DNA of 64,000 bases from Morganella psychrotolerans (lineage in GTDB: Bacteria; Pseudomonadota; Gammaproteobacteria; Enterobacterales; Enterobacteriaceae), in assembly GCF_001676155.1 (NCBI RefSeq), contig NZ_LZEW01000001.1, forward strand, positions 930,001-994,000, in the 5' to 3' direction. The translations under genes were made by a program, and so were the position numbers. Positions within the stretch are counted from its first letter, which is position 1. Every line of letters starts with the position of its first letter. Of the stretch, positions 41,112 through 53,334 are shown one piece after another. The notes under the pieces were generated by a model. It made no database searches, was not told the DNA's origin, and saw only the letters and a program-made list of their open reading frames with translations.

Positions 41112-42193
41112 CAGTCCTGATCAGACAGCGCCGCGAGCTGATCTGCCTGATATTCATTAATCAGTGGCTGGATAAGCGCATCCAGCTTACCTTCCATCAC
41201 TTCATCCAGGCGGTAAAGGGTCAGGTTGATGCGGTGATCAGTTACGCGCCCCTGCGGGAAATTATAGGTGCGGATGCGGTCAGAACGATCACCGGAGCCG
41301 AGCAGATTACGCCGCTCAGAAGCTTCCGCTTCATGGCGTTTTGCCTCTTCCGCCGCTTTGATACGTGCCGCCAGCACAGACATGGCTTTGGCTTTATTTT
41401 TGTGCTGCGAACGTTCGTCCTGGCACTCAACAACAATCCCGGACGGAATATGGGTAATACGGATAGCGGAGTCGGTGGTATTAACGTGCTGACCACCGGC
41501 ACCGGATGAACGGAAGGTATCAATACGCAGATCCGCCGGGCTGATATCCGTTAACTCGGCTTCCGGCACTTCAGCCAGTACCGCGACAGTACAGGCGGAG
41601 GTATGAATACGTCCCTGTGACTCGGTTTCCGGTACGCGCTGCACACGGTGACCGCCGGATTCAAACTTCATTGTTCCGTAGGCATTATCACCGACGACTT
41701 TGAAAACAATCTCTTTATAACCGCCGTGTTCGCCGTCGTTGCTGTTCATTATTTCAATTTTCCAGCGGCGGGCTTCGGCATAACGGCTGTACATCCGGAA
41801 TAAATCACCGGCAAACAGAGCAGCTTCATCCCCGCCTGTACCGGCGCGGATTTCCAGGAAGCAGTTGCGTTCATCATCCGGGTCTTTCGGCAGCAATAAA
41901 ACCTGCAATTCCTGCTCTGAGGTTTCATTGCGCAGTTTTGCGTCTTTCAGCTCTTCTTGCGCCATCTCCTTCATTTCAGGATCATCAAGAAGCAATTGCG
42001 CGGTTTCGATATCATCCTGAATAGCCTGCCAGGTTTCAAAACACTTCGCAACATCGGATAATTGCGCGTATTCTTTTGATAAGGCACGGAATTTATTTTG
42101 ATCAGCGATAACATCGGCGTCCGCAAGATGCGCCTGAATTTCTTCGAAACGTTCTTTTAATGCTTCCAGCTTTGCGACAATAGAAGGCTTCAT
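41111..42193 (-). CDS. prfA: Peptide chain release factor 1
   Basis: Recognises UAA and UAG stop codons and triggers peptide release. 360 residues, with the catalytic GGQ in [16 protein letters not shown] about two thirds along and domain [19 protein letters not shown]. Lies between hemA (37 bases upstream) and prmC, the conserved hemA-prfA-prmC operon. Confidence 0.97.
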   Translation of the reverse strand: MKPSIVAKLEALKERFEEIQAHLADADVIADQNKFRALSKEYAQLSDVAKCFETWQAIQDDIETAQLLLDDPEMKEMAQEELKDAKLRNETSEQELQVLLLPKDPDDERNCFLEIRAGTGGDEAALFAGDLFRMYSRYAEARRWKIEIMNSNDGEHGGYKEIVFKVVGDNAYGTMKFESGGHRVQRVPETESQGRIHTSACTVAVLAEVPEAELTDISPADLRIDTFRSSGAGGQHVNTTDSAIRITHIPSGIVVECQDERSQHKNKAKAMSVLAARIKAAEEAKRHEAEASERRNLLGSGDRSDRIRTYNFPQGRVTDHRINLTLYRLDEVMEGKLDALIQPLINEYQADQLAALSDQD

Positions 42194-42229
42194 TCGTAGT
42201 CTGCTACCTTAAAATAATAATAGAGGAAA

Positions 42230-43492
42230 TTAATGGTGCTCCAGCCCGAGGCTGTCGCGTAACAGTGTCAGACGCTCAGTGTCACCGTCACCGGCAGCTT
42301 CCCGGAGTGATTTGGTCGGTGCGTGGATAAGGCGGTTGGTCAGTTGCTGTGTCATCTGGTTGATAACATCCGCGGGGTCATGCCCCTGCTGAATCAGACT
42401 GACAGCCCGTTCTGCCATCGCGGCGCGGATCTCTTCAGCCTGTTCGCGGTATTCGCGGATAGTGTTCACCGCGCCCTGACTGCGCAGCCACTCCATAAAG
42501 TGTCCGCTTTCCTGAGCAACTATTGATTCCGCCTGCTGTGCGGCAACCTGACGCTGCGCCAGGTTATGCTCAATAATAGCCTCGAGGTCATCCACAGTAT
42601 AAAGATAGACGTTACTGAGCTTTTCAACATCGGCTTCGATATCACGCGGTACGGCAATATCCACCAGCAGCATCGGGCGGTTTCGCCGGGCTTTCAGCGC
42701 GCGCTCCACCATCCCTTTACCGATAATCGGCAGCGGGCTGGCTGTGGAACTGATAACAATATCCGCCTCCGCCAGCCGACTGTCGATTTCCGGCAGCGTA
42801 ATCACTTCCGCATTGACTTCCTGCGCCAGAATACGGGCGCGCTCACGGGTCCGGTTGGCGATCATCATGTGTTTCACGCCGTGCTCGTTCAGATGACGGG
42901 CAACCAGTTCAATGGTTTCCCCGGCACCGACCAGCAGAATATTCAGTTTGGCTAAGGATTCAAAAATCTGACGCGCCAGCGTACAGGCGGCAAACGCTAC
43001 AGAAACCGCATTTGCGCCAATGTCTGTTTCTGTCCGCACACGTTTGGCGACAGAGAATGATTTCTGAAACAGGCGTTCCAGCTCGCGGGAGAGTGACTGA
43101 TGTGTCTGAGATTGCGCAAAGGCTTTTTTGACCTGCCCCAGTATCTGCGGCTCGCCGAGCACCAGCGAGTCCAGACCGCTCGCCACCCGCATCAGGTGAC
43201 TGACAGCTTCATTACCCTGATGCCAGTACAGGCTGGACATCAGTTCCTGCGGATTGATATTGTGATAGCGGCACAGCCAGTTAATCAGCTGGTCGCGCTG
43301 GTCGCCCTGCTCATTCACACTGAGATAAATCTCGGTCCGGTTACACGTAGACAGCACAACGCCGCCGCTCACAGACGGCTGTTCGAGCAGATTAGCTAAC
43401 GCCGCTTCCATGCTGTCCGGTGAAAACGTGACTTTCTCACGTAACGCAACAGGCGCGGTTTTGTGGTTAATGCCGAGTGCTAATAGAGTCAT
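42230..43492 (-). CDS. hemA: Glutamyl-tRNA reductase
   Basis: First committed step of tetrapyrrole synthesis: reduces Glu-tRNA(Glu) to glutamate semialdehyde with NADPH. 420 residues. The active-site Cys is in [12 protein letters not shown] near residue 50; the NADPH domain has [16 protein letters not shown] and ANRTRERA; a C-terminal dimerisation helix follows. The N-terminal [20 protein letters not shown] region is where haem-dependent degradation signals act in relatives. Divergent from lolB. Confidence 0.97.
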   Translation of the reverse strand: MTLLALGINHKTAPVALREKVTFSPDSMEAALANLLEQPSVSGGVVLSTCNRTEIYLSVNEQGDQRDQLINWLCRYHNINPQELMSSLYWHQGNEAVSHLMRVASGLDSLVLGEPQILGQVKKAFAQSQTHQSLSRELERLFQKSFSVAKRVRTETDIGANAVSVAFAACTLARQIFESLAKLNILLVGAGETIELVARHLNEHGVKHMMIANRTRERARILAQEVNAEVITLPEIDSRLAEADIVISSTASPLPIIGKGMVERALKARRNRPMLLVDIAVPRDIEADVEKLSNVYLYTVDDLEAIIEHNLAQRQVAAQQAESIVAQESGHFMEWLRSQGAVNTIREYREQAEEIRAAMAERAVSLIQQGHDPADVINQMTQQLTNRLIHAPTKSLREAAGDGDTERLTLLRDSLGLEHH

Positions 43493-43792
43493 ATCTGCAA
43501 TGCGAATCAGGTAAGTGTGTGAAACACCGGCAGAGTATACCGGAAATCAACACCCTTACTAAGGATAACTGCAGGCATTTTAGCAGTCGGCTCACCGCAA
43601 TTAAAGCGCTAAACCCGAATCAATGATAATAAGCAATTAATGTAGTACAGCTCAGTGCGGCCCGTCCGCTATTAATAGGCCTGATATTTGCGTAAATCAG
43701 CGTAAGAGAGGTAGGAAATAGTGGCCGGAACAGGCACAATATTCCCGTTGATTACATTGATTGCGTTTTCAGTTGTTAAAGGAAATTACAAC
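43493..43792. other. hemA/lolB divergent promoter region
   Basis: 300 bases between divergent genes, presumably containing both promoters. The lolB frame is open back to a GTG at 43721 with its own AGGA, but that would give an unusually long signal peptide. No operator could be recognised. Confidence 0.5.
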
Positions 43793-44406
43793 GTGGCTCT
43801 TATACAATTACCACGCGTTATCCGGTTATTACCGTTATGCAGCCTGATCCTGGCTGCCTGTACCCTGCCGGACACGGCAGAAAAAGGGGATGTCTCCGCG
43901 ACATCTGCCGGCTGGAAGAACCATGTGGAGAAAGTGAATAATCTCACCGGCTACCAGACCCGTGGTTCATTCGCCTACATCGGCGAAAACCAGAAAACTT
44001 ACGCCCGCTTTTTCTGGCAGCAATATTCCGCTGACAGCTACAAGTTGCTGCTGACCAACCCGGTCGGCAGTACGGAACTGGAACTGATTGTCCGGGATGG
44101 TCAGACCCAGCTTACGGATAATAAAGGGCAAAAGCATTACAGCGATGACCCGGACAATATGATTTATCAGCTGACCGGCATGGCTATTCCGATGGAAAAC
44201 CTGCGTCAGTGGATAACCGGATTGCCGGGCGATGCCCAATCCTATGCCATCAGCAATGAATACCACCTCAAAGCCCTGACCTGGTCACAAGGCATGGAGA
44301 AGTGGAAAGTCAGTTATCAGTCTTATGACGATAAAACCTCACCGCAACTGCCGAACCGCCTTGATATCGAACAAGGCAGCAACCGCATTAAGCTGAAAAT
44401 GGATTC

Positions 44407-44422
<16 letters not shown>
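43793..44422 (+). CDS. lolB: Outer-membrane lipoprotein receptor LolB
   Basis: Receives lipoproteins from LolA and inserts them in the outer membrane. The chosen GTG start at 43793 (AGGA 9 bases upstream) gives a 22-residue signal with lipobox LAAC and Cys at residue 23. The mature part keeps [24 protein letters not shown] and [14 protein letters not shown]. 209 residues, close to E. coli LolB. Overlaps ispE by 16 bases. Confidence 0.94.
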
Positions 44423-46310
<1,888 letters not shown>

Positions 46311-46340
46311 TTCATCTGAATCAGGCGCACATATTGCGTG

Positions 46341-46373
46341 TCAAACCCGTTGCTGATTACAACGGGTTTTTTG
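46341..46373 (+). terminator. Terminator after prs
   Basis: AAACCCGTTG pairs with CAACGGGTTT around a 7-base loop and is followed by TTT. Also oriented to stop the convergent ychH transcript. Confidence 0.9.
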
Positions 46374-46408
46374 TATGCAGAACAAAATGACCGGTATTTG
46401 TTACGGCG

Positions 46409-46678
46409 TTACGGCATCCGGCGACGATAGCGGCTGTGAAAGTTACGCAGCCAGTAATATTTGTCTGCGATACATTCACGGCGCCCGCTTATACCGGCTC
46501 CGGCTAACCAGACTAAAGCACCGATAAAGATCCCCATAAGGGAAGCCTCAGAATAAACATCAGGCACAGGAAGTGCAAAGATAAGAACGCTGAAAGTAAA
46601 GGCCATACTGCCGACCATCAGTAACATACCGACGATCATCAGCAGATTCCCTACTAATAAGGTTAGTTTACGTTTCAT
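46409..46678 (-). CDS. ychH: Stress-induced small membrane protein YchH
   Basis: An 89-residue protein with two transmembrane helices and a basic C-terminal tail (RYYWLRNF-type, RRRMP), similar to E. coli YchH, which is induced by several stresses. The start at 46678 has GGAGG 6 bases upstream; an ATG 15 bases earlier is less well placed. Divergent from pth, as in E. coli. Confidence 0.85.
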   Translation of the reverse strand: MKRKLTLLVGNLLMIVGMLLMVGSMAFTFSVLIFALPVPDVYSEASLMGIFIGALVWLAGAGISGRRECIADKYYWLRNFHSRYRRRMP

Positions 46679-46984
46679 AGAAACCTCCGTCACTCATTTG
46701 TCTCAAAACAACTAAAAGTACGAAAGCAGGAATTCCTTCTTAGTACAGATTATAGCCCGTATTTTTACGAATATGTTGCGTATGAGATCACATAGACCAA
46801 AAATAACCTTTTTTATTTGGCTAATCGTGCCAAACAAAAAAAATTTAATAGTTCCCCACTAAACTAGTGCACAAATAGTCACTCTTTCCCCTGCCCCGGC
46901 GTTTATTTTTGTACTCCGCGCAGCAGACAGGTAGAATATCCCTCTTTGCATTAAAACCCTGCCTGAACAACAAGTGAAAACAGT
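46679..46984. other. ychH/pth divergent spacer
   Basis: 306 AT-rich bases holding the promoters of both genes and a candidate CRP site at 46777-46792. No further gene seen. Confidence 0.5.
46777..46792. promoter_or_regulatory. Candidate CRP site upstream of ychH
   Basis: TGCGT-N6-TCACA: one perfect and one partial half-site of the CRP consensus, about 100 bases upstream of ychH. E. coli ychH is known to be CRP-dependent, which supports the call. Confidence 0.4.
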
Positions 46985-47575
46985 GTGAGTCAGATTAAAT
47001 TAATTGTGGGGCTGGCAAACCCCGGTGCGGAATACGCCCAAACGCGCCACAATGCCGGTGCCTGGTTTGTTGATGAGCTTGCCCGTCGCCATAACCAGTC
47101 ATTAAAATCAGAAAGTAAGTTTTACGGCTATACCGCACGCCTGAATATTCAGGGAAATGATGTCCGCCTGCTGGTACCGGTTACCTTTATGAACCTGAGC
47201 GGCAAAGCCGTCAGCGCCATCGCCGGTTTTTATCAGATTGCCCCGGATGAAATTCTGGTTGCCCATGATGAGCTGGATCTCCCGCCCGGCGTGGCAAAAA
47301 TGAAGCTCGGCGGCGGTAACGGCGGGCATAATGGTCTGAAAGATATTCAGAGCAAACTTGGTAACAACCCGAACTTTCATCGTCTGCGTATTGGTATCGG
47401 GCATCCGGGCGATAAAAGCCAGGTTGTTGGTTTTGTGCTGGGTAAACCACCTGCCAGTGAACAGCAATTAATCGATGACACTATCGATGAAGCCGTGCGC
47501 TGCACGGATGTACTGATGAAAGACGGCATGGCAAAAGCCATCTCCCGTTTACATACGTTTAAAGCAGAGCGCTGA
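46985..47575 (+). CDS. pth: Peptidyl-tRNA hydrolase
   Basis: Frees tRNA from prematurely dropped peptidyl-tRNA. 196 residues from a GTG. Catalytic H22 in TRHNAGAW, N12 in LANPGAEY, the HDELDLPPG loop near residue 93 and the [13 protein letters not shown] substrate loop are present. The Shine-Dalgarno is weak, as for many pth genes. Followed by ychF. Confidence 0.96.
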   Translation: MSQIKLIVGLANPGAEYAQTRHNAGAWFVDELARRHNQSLKSESKFYGYTARLNIQGNDVRLLVPVTFMNLSGKAVSAIAGFYQIAPDEILVAHDELDLPPGVAKMKLGGGNGGHNGLKDIQSKLGNNPNFHRLRIGIGHPGDKSQVVGFVLGKPPASEQQLIDDTIDEAVRCTDVLMKDGMAKAISRLHTFKAER

Positions 47576-47608
47576 GTCGGGAAATGTCGTCTGTTTAGCC
47601 GCAACCGT

Positions 47609-47614
47609 GTATAA
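47609..47614 (+). promoter_or_regulatory. Probable -10 element of the ychF promoter
   Basis: A perfect TATAAT about 70 bases before the ychF ATG; no clear -35 matches. A GCAGACC...GGTCTGC hairpin followed by CATTTTTA (47640-47669) lies between it and the gene and may attenuate transcription or terminate pth. Confidence 0.5.
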
Positions 47615-47682
47615 TCAGCGGCAATTATTTAACGTGCTTGCAGACCGTATCGGTCTGCTGTCATTTTTAAGGTGAAGAATTT

Positions 47683-48774
47683 ATGGGTTTCAAATGTGGT
47701 ATCGTCGGCCTGCCGAACGTTGGTAAATCAACGCTGTTTAACGCGCTGACCAAAGCAGGTATTGAAGCGGCGAACTTTCCGTTCTGTACAATCGAACCGA
47801 ACACCGGTGTTGTTCCGATGCCGGATGCCCGGTTAGATGCTCTCGCGGAAATCGTTAAACCACAGCGTATTCTGCCGACTACCATGGAATTCGTCGATAT
47901 TGCAGGGCTTGTGAAAGGCGCATCCAAAGGTGAAGGTCTGGGTAACCAGTTCCTGACTAATATCCGCGAAACGGAAGCTATCGGTCACGTTGTCCGCTGT
48001 TTTGACAACGACAATATTATCCATGTATCCGGTTGTGTAAACCCGGCAGATGATATTGATACCATCAATACCGAACTGGCACTGGCGGATCTCGATACCT
48101 GCGAGCGTGCTATTCACCGTGTTCAGAAGCGCGCCAAAGGCGGTGATAAAGACGCAAAACTCGAGCTGGAAGTGCTGGAGAAATGCCTGCCGCTGCTGGA
48201 AAACGCACAGATGCTGCGCAGCCTGTCTCTGAATAAAGAAGAAGCCGGCGCTATCCGTTACCTGAGCTTCCTGACACTGAAACCAACTATGTACATTGCC
48301 AACGTCAGTGAAGATGGTTTCGAAAACAATCCGTATCTTGAACAAGTGCGTGAGATTGCAGAGAAAGAAGGTTCTGTGGTTGTGCCTGTATGTGCGGCAA
48401 TTGAGTCTGACATTGCTGAACTGGAAGATGGCGACCGCGAAGAGTTTATGGCCGATCTCGGTATTGAAGAACCGGGTCTGAACCGCGTGATCCGCGCCGG
48501 TTATGCCCTGCTCGAATTGCAGACCTATTTCACCGCCGGTGTAAAAGAAGTCCGCGCATGGACCATTCCTGTCGGTGCCACTGCCCCGCAGGCAGCCGGT
48601 AAAATCCATACCGACTTTGAAAAAGGCTTTATCCGCGCCCAGACCATCGCCTATAACGATTTTATTCAGTACAAAGGTGAACAAGGCGCAAAAGAAGCCG
48701 GTAAAATGCGCGCAGAAGGCAAAGAGTATATTGTCCAGGACGGCGATGTGCTGAACTTTTTGTTTAATGTTTGA
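47683..48774 (+). CDS. ychF: Redox-responsive ATPase YchF
   Basis: Obg-related P-loop protein that prefers ATP over GTP, binds ribosomes and modulates the oxidative stress response in E. coli. 363 residues: G1 GLPNVGKS at 9-16, G3-type [10 protein letters not shown], an inserted coiled-coil around residues 130-190 and a C-terminal TGS-like domain ([23 protein letters not shown]). AAGGTGA precedes the ATG. Confidence 0.96.
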   Translation: MGFKCGIVGLPNVGKSTLFNALTKAGIEAANFPFCTIEPNTGVVPMPDARLDALAEIVKPQRILPTTMEFVDIAGLVKGASKGEGLGNQFLTNIRETEAIGHVVRCFDNDNIIHVSGCVNPADDIDTINTELALADLDTCERAIHRVQKRAKGGDKDAKLELEVLEKCLPLLENAQMLRSLSLNKEEAGAIRYLSFLTLKPTMYIANVSEDGFENNPYLEQVREIAEKEGSVVVPVCAAIESDIAELEDGDREEFMADLGIEEPGLNRVIRAGYALLELQTYFTAGVKEVRAWTIPVGATAPQAAGKIHTDFEKGFIRAQTIAYNDFIQYKGEQGAKEAGKMRAEGKEYIVQDGDVLNFLFNV

Positions 48775-48798
48775 TTGAGTTTAATATCCGGTAGCCAT

Positions 48799-48826
48799 GT
48801 AAACCCACGCAAATGCGTGGGTTTTG
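48799..48826 (+). terminator. Terminator after ychF
   Basis: AAACCCACGC pairs with GCGTGGGTTT around a 4-base loop, followed by T. Confidence 0.9.
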
Positions 48827-48831
48827 ATATG

Positions 48832-48897
48832 TATACCTATACATTACTGCCGCCTTAATCAGTATAGCTGCCTGCGGCTTGAATGACGGTGAGTATA
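48832..48897 (-). repeat. Degenerate short ERIC element
   Basis: 66 bp ending in GGCTTGAATGACGGTGAGTATA, an ERIC end with several substitutions; the left half is poorly preserved. Confidence 0.6.
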
Positions 48898-48993
48898 TAT
48901 ATATCAATAATTTAATTATCGTAGAAAAACATAGATGCCTGCGAATTAATATAAAATCAATACACGTAATCATATTTAATATCAGCATGGTGA

Positions 48994-49821
48994 TTATATA
49001 TAGCATCTTTTTTTACCTTTATCACCTTTAATTAAAACTGATATATCTTGTTCGGCATCAGTACATCTCCCAAATTTATTCCAGTCTTTACACGTCGTCA
49101 CTGTTGTTTCAGTTGTAAAGAATTCCTGTACCTTTTTGCTGCTTAACTCTCGGTTATCATCTCCATAAGTAAACTCTTCTATAGTTGAACCGGATCGGGT
49201 TTGTATTAAGCGGTTTTTAGAATCATAGCTATATATTGTATTAACACTGTCATTTTTCATTGTACTAACCCGGCTTGATTCAGATACCCGGTCCTTGTCA
49301 TCAATTAAAAATGTTGTCACTGCTTTAGCAGACATACGATCTTTCCCAATAAGAACATAAGAGGTATCTTCAGATTTATTTATTTTTCCATTGATGTCAG
49401 TCTGAAACTTTCCACTCATTTTCTGCAACATGATATTTTTTTCGATGCCATCTTGATTAACCGCAGACATTTTAAATGTCATTTTATAACCCCAGATTTT
49501 ATCATTTTTATTTATCGCCATATCTGTTGCGTTGATTAGAATATTTTCTTTAATCTGAGATTTAATGACTTCATTACTTTTCAACTTTAACAGCACCCCA
49601 CAACCATCAAATTCCGCATGTGTATTATTACTAATATAATCATCTTTGCTTTTTATGCGTAAATTTATTTCTTTCAGAGAATCATTAAATGGTTGCTCTT
49701 GAGTAAATATGAAATTATTAAAAGCATTGACGGAAATCATATCCCCGGAGCAGGTTTTTTCACTTGAATGTGCATTATAAGAAACACTACACATCAGACA
49801 TAGCAGCAATGATTTTTTCAA
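48994..49821 (-). CDS. Secreted protein with a YD-repeat-like C-terminal part
   Basis: About 275 residues, function unknown. A signal peptide (KKSLLLCLMCSVSYNAHS) is followed by Cys-containing beta-rich sequence. Residues about 205-240 (IYSYDSKNRLIQTRSGS, then EEFTYGDDNREL) match the spacing of YD repeats found in RHS-type shells. The proposed start is a TTG at 49821 with GGGGG 8 bases upstream; a GTG at 49842 in the same frame is the alternative. Lys- and Asn-rich and clearly more AT-rich than its neighbours, suggesting horizontal acquisition. Too short to be an RHS toxin carrier. Confidence 0.6.
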   Translation of the reverse strand: MKKSLLLCLMCSVSYNAHSSEKTCSGDMISVNAFNNFIFTQEQPFNDSLKEINLRIKSKDDYISNNTHAEFDGCGVLLKLKSNEVIKSQIKENILINATDMAINKNDKIWGYKMTFKMSAVNQDGIEKNIMLQKMSGKFQTDINGKINKSEDTSYVLIGKDRMSAKAVTTFLIDDKDRVSESSRVSTMKNDSVNTIYSYDSKNRLIQTRSGSTIEEFTYGDDNRELSSKKVQEFFTTETTVTTCKDWNKFGRCTDAEQDISVLIKGDKGKKRCYI

Positions 49822-50115
49822 GACTAATACCCCCTGTAACACGATAAACTACTAACGTACACGAATTATAGAATGATAACTACCCACCGCAATACCCCGC
49901 ACCATACCCTCATCTAACCAAACTCTATTTATATCCCTACCTGACGTAATTTACAGAAAGCGGCATCATTAACGGATTTTAATAAAATTACCGGCTGTTA
50001 ATCACATTCCGAAAATCACCGGACCGTTTACATTCGACCATAATTAGTTCACCATCAAAGACTATTTTACTGATACAATTCGCTATTAAATAAAAAAAAA
50101 TCAGGTGGTCACCCT

Positions 50116-51583
50116 GTGCTCTCATCCCGCTCCCGAGTAATCATCCATCTGAGCAGTTTTCTGATTGTGATATACAGCCTGACGCTGCTGTTGCCGATGC
50201 TGGTTGCGCTGGCCGCCGGGGAGCAGAGTTTTTTTGCGTTTGCGACCAGTTTTCTGATTTTCTTTCCGGCGGGGATAGTTTGCTGGTATCGCAGTAAAAC
50301 TGCGGAATTACAATTGCAGACCCGCGATGGCTTTCTGGTTATTGCTGTGTTCTGGCTGTTATTTTCAATTATCAGTGCTATGCCGTTCTGGCTGGACGAC
50401 CACCTTAATATGGCATTTGAAGATGCATTATTTGAGGGGATTTCCGGTATTACCACAACGGGTGCCTCTGTCTTTCATAATGTCACTGACTTGCCCCGCT
50501 CTGTTCTTTATTACCGCGCTCAGCTCAATTTTATCGGCGGATTGGGTGTTATTGTCCTCGCCGTCGCGATATTTCCCCTGCTCGGAATAGGAGGGATGCG
50601 GTTATATCAGTCTGAAATGGCCGGTCCCTTTAAAGATGAACGCTTAACACCACGCCTGGCAAGTTCTGCCCGTAACTTATGGTTTACCTATTTATTGCTG
50701 GGTTTCCTCTGTATTGTCGCTTTTAAATTTGCCGGAATGTCGTGGTTTGATGCATTGTGTCACGGATTATCAACTGTTTCTCTCGGCGGATTTTCAACCT
50801 ACAGTGAAAGTATCGGGTACTTTAACAGCTCATCCATTGAGCTGGTTGCCGGGATTTTTTCATTATTATCTGCGGTCAATTTTACACTCTATTTTATGGC
50901 ACTGGCAAAGCGGAGTCTGAAACCCCTTTTCAGCAGTACTGAACTACGGTTCTATTTTGCCGTTGCCGCGTTTATTATCGCCCTGGTATTTTTTGAAGTC
51001 TGGCGGGCAAATATGTACTCCTCAGCGGAAGAGTCCTTTGTTCATGCTTTTTTCCTGACCAGTTCAATGCTGACAGATAATGGATTAGCTACCGCCGATT
51101 ATGCACAGTGGCCGTCTCATATTATTGTATTACTACTGTTTGCCAGCTTTTTTTGGTGGCTGTGTCGGTTCTACCTGTGGTGGTATTAAAGCTGTCCGTT
51201 TTTTGATTTTATCCAAACAGAGTTGGCAGGAAGTCTATTCCCTTATCCACCCGAAAGCACAGACGCGGATTAAAATCGGCGATACCGTTATTCAAAACCG
51301 GTTAATCAATTCCGTCCTGAGTTTCTTCTTTCTCTATATTATCTGTACCTGTATTTTTATCTGGTGTCTCAATCTGATGGGATACGATTTAATGACCTCC
51401 TTTGCCAGTGTGGCGGCCTGCATTAATAATATGGGGCTAGGGTTTGGATTAACCGCTCCGGGTTTCGGTGAAATATCACCGGCGGCAAAATATCTGCTCT
51501 GTTTTGCTATGTTATTAGGCCGCCTGGAGATTTATACCCTGCTGGTGCTGTTTTCTGTCAGTTTCTGGCGTAACTGGCCGTAA
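50116..51583 (+). CDS. TrkH-family potassium transporter, interrupted by a +1 frameshift
   Basis: Membrane subunit of a Trk/Ktr-type potassium uptake system. A GTG at 50116 (AGGTGG 9 bases upstream) opens the frame to 51189; homology resumes in the +1 frame up to 51583. The break is at the run of seven T at 51148-51154. With one T fewer the protein reads through as Ala-Ser-Phe-Phe-Gly-Gly-Cys-Val-Gly-Ser and has 488 residues, the normal TrkH size. Filter loops are recognisable: GITTTGAS, TVSLGGFST, GSTCGGIK and NNMGLGFG. No trkA-like gene is adjacent. A paralogue rather than the standard trkH is possible. Confidence 0.82.
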
Positions 51584-51631
51584 TGATATTTATTCTTTTT
51601 ACCGCACTGTTAGCCTGAAATATGACAGTCA

Positions 51632-51709
51632 TATACTCTAAATAATTCGGGATACCTGTCGGCGACAAGCGTACTCAACACCCGGGTATCCTGAAGTATG
51701 ACGAGTATA
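51632..51709 (+). repeat. ERIC-type element, TATACTC-end variant
   Basis: 78 bp from TATACTCTAAATAATTCGGG to GAAGTATGACGAGTATA, a different end class from the TATACCC copies and with a different, partly duplicated centre (CCCGGGTATCC). Confidence 0.7.
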
Positions 51710-51799
51710 AAAGATATTAATTTTTACTGCTGTATATTTACTTCGTACTTAATAGGTTCTATTAGTCAGGAGATAACATCTCCGTAACGGAGTTACATA

Positions 51800-52876
51800 A
51801 TGTCAACAAAACTCATCTTAATTATCGCCGGTATTATTATCGGTGCCTGTGCCTTAATTCTCGGAATATACGGAAACCCGCCCAATATGGGGGTTTGTGT
51901 TGCCTGTTTTATCCGTGACAGTGCCGGTAGTATGGGGTTACATAATGCAGAAACCGTTCAATACCTTCGTCCTGAAATTTTCGGTTTTATTCTTGGCTCA
52001 TTTGGTGCCGCCGTTATTTTTAAAGAATTTAAGTCCAAAGCGGGGTCTGCACCCGTTATCCGTTTTACCTTAGGTTTTCTGATGATGGCCGGTTGCCTGG
52101 TCTTTTTAGGCTGCCCGTTACGGATGATCCTACGGATAGGTGCCGGGGATTTAAATGCCGTTGTCGGGTTATTTGGTCTTGTTGCCGGTATATGGGGCGG
52201 CAGTCTGTTTCTTAAAAAAGGATTTTCATTACCGCGTAATTATCAGCAATCCGCAGCAGAAGGTCTTATCCTGCCGGCTGTTTGTCTTGTGCTGTTCATT
52301 ATGTTTATTGTTGACAGCACTATATTCAAATCCAGTGTCAAAGGTCCGGGGGCAAGCCACGCTCCGGTCTGGATGGCCATTTTCGCCGGTCTTATTATCG
52401 GCGTGATTATCCAGCGTACCCGGTTTTGTTTTATTGGTATGGCGAAAAATATTTTTCTCTCGCGTAACTATAATATGGCTATCGGCGTTATTGCCCTGCT
52501 CATCATTATTATTGCCGGTAATGCCCTGACAGGGAAAATTAATATCGGATTTGAAAATCAGCCGATTGCGCATACTGATGGTCTGTGGAATTTTCTGTCC
52601 ATGATGCTTGTCGGCTTGTGCGGTGTCTTTATTACCGGGTGTCCGCTGCGCCAGCTGGCTAATGCCGGTCAGGGAAATACAGATGCGGCTGTCAGTGTCC
52701 TCGGTATGCTGATCGGGGCTGCTTTTGCCCATAATTTTTCTTATGCATCGAGCCCGGCAGGTGTTACCGGAAACGGTAAACTGATTGTTATTATTGGTTT
52801 ATTGTTAACGATATCAATCGGTATTATCTATACACGCATTGCCAATAAAAAATCCGAGGAAGAACATAGTGTATAA
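51800..52876 (+). CDS. yedE: YedE-type membrane transporter (YeeE/YedE, selenium/sulfur-related)
   Basis: A 358-residue polytopic protein of the YeeE/YedE (sulf_transp) superfamily, with nine or ten helices and paired motifs GCPLRMILRIGAGD and GCPLRQLANAGQGNTDA, each with the cysteine thought to relay the substrate. It also has Cys-containing GVCVACFIRD at the N-terminus and RTRFCFIGMAKNI in the middle. YeeE moves thiosulfate; the YedE branch is linked to selenium metabolism by genome context in other bacteria. No selenium gene is adjacent here, so the substrate is uncertain. Confidence 0.8.
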   Translation: MSTKLILIIAGIIIGACALILGIYGNPPNMGVCVACFIRDSAGSMGLHNAETVQYLRPEIFGFILGSFGAAVIFKEFKSKAGSAPVIRFTLGFLMMAGCLVFLGCPLRMILRIGAGDLNAVVGLFGLVAGIWGGSLFLKKGFSLPRNYQQSAAEGLILPAVCLVLFIMFIVDSTIFKSSVKGPGASHAPVWMAIFAGLIIGVIIQRTRFCFIGMAKNIFLSRNYNMAIGVIALLIIIIAGNALTGKINIGFENQPIAHTDGLWNFLSMMLVGLCGVFITGCPLRQLANAGQGNTDAAVSVLGMLIGAAFAHNFSYASSPAGVTGNGKLIVIIGLLLTISIGIIYTRIANKKSEEEHSV

Positions 52877-53192
52877 TTATTTGTTTTTATTCCATTCTCA
52901 GCATGGTTTAAAAAAAACTTAAAAGCCAATTACATGCCAATGCCGTAGAATCCTCCGTGACAGATGCACCCCGCAAGGTATCGACAGAATGTGAAACTGC
53001 GCTGATTGCCGGTTTTAATACTGAAAATGCCTATCTGGATTATACCGGCGAAAATATCAGGGAAATCTGGCGGATATCCGGTTCGGATTATAAACAGGTC
53101 TGGATGGATAGAAACGCGTAGTTACACAGAATAAATCGATACATAAAAATGAGCAGCGCATCACTGCTCTTTTCTGATCAGTCATCACAATA
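52877..53192. other. Possible decayed gene after yedE
   Basis: From about 52913 to the TAG at 53121 the plus strand is open for about 69 codons (includes ETALIAGFNTENAYLDY and IREIWRISGSDYKQVW) but has no start codon with a Shine-Dalgarno. Directly before it is another run of eight A (around 52909) preceded by CATGGTTT. Family not recognised. A short stem GAGCAG...CTGCTC with TTTT (53149-53173) follows and could terminate it. Confidence 0.4.
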
Positions 53193-53318
53193 TATACCCA
53201 ACGTCATTCAAGATGCAGGAAGGCGGCAAGGGAAGATAGACGGGGAGCATACACAAGTATGTGACCCGGCTAGCTGAGTGCAGCCAACGAACCTGCAGTT
53301 TGAATGAATAAGGGTATA
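53193..53318 (+). repeat. Full-length ERIC element
   Basis: 126 bp with an intact central inverted repeat. Its right end is 17 bases from the start codon of the following gene, so the ERIC supplies that gene's leader. Confidence 0.92.
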
Positions 53319-53334
53319 TAACAGGAAAAACAAC

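Noticed and set aside
47833-48684. 283-codon minus-strand open frame
   Set aside because: Entirely antisense inside ychF, Phe- and Cys-rich like a translation of the complementary strand; no ribosome binding site or homology seen.
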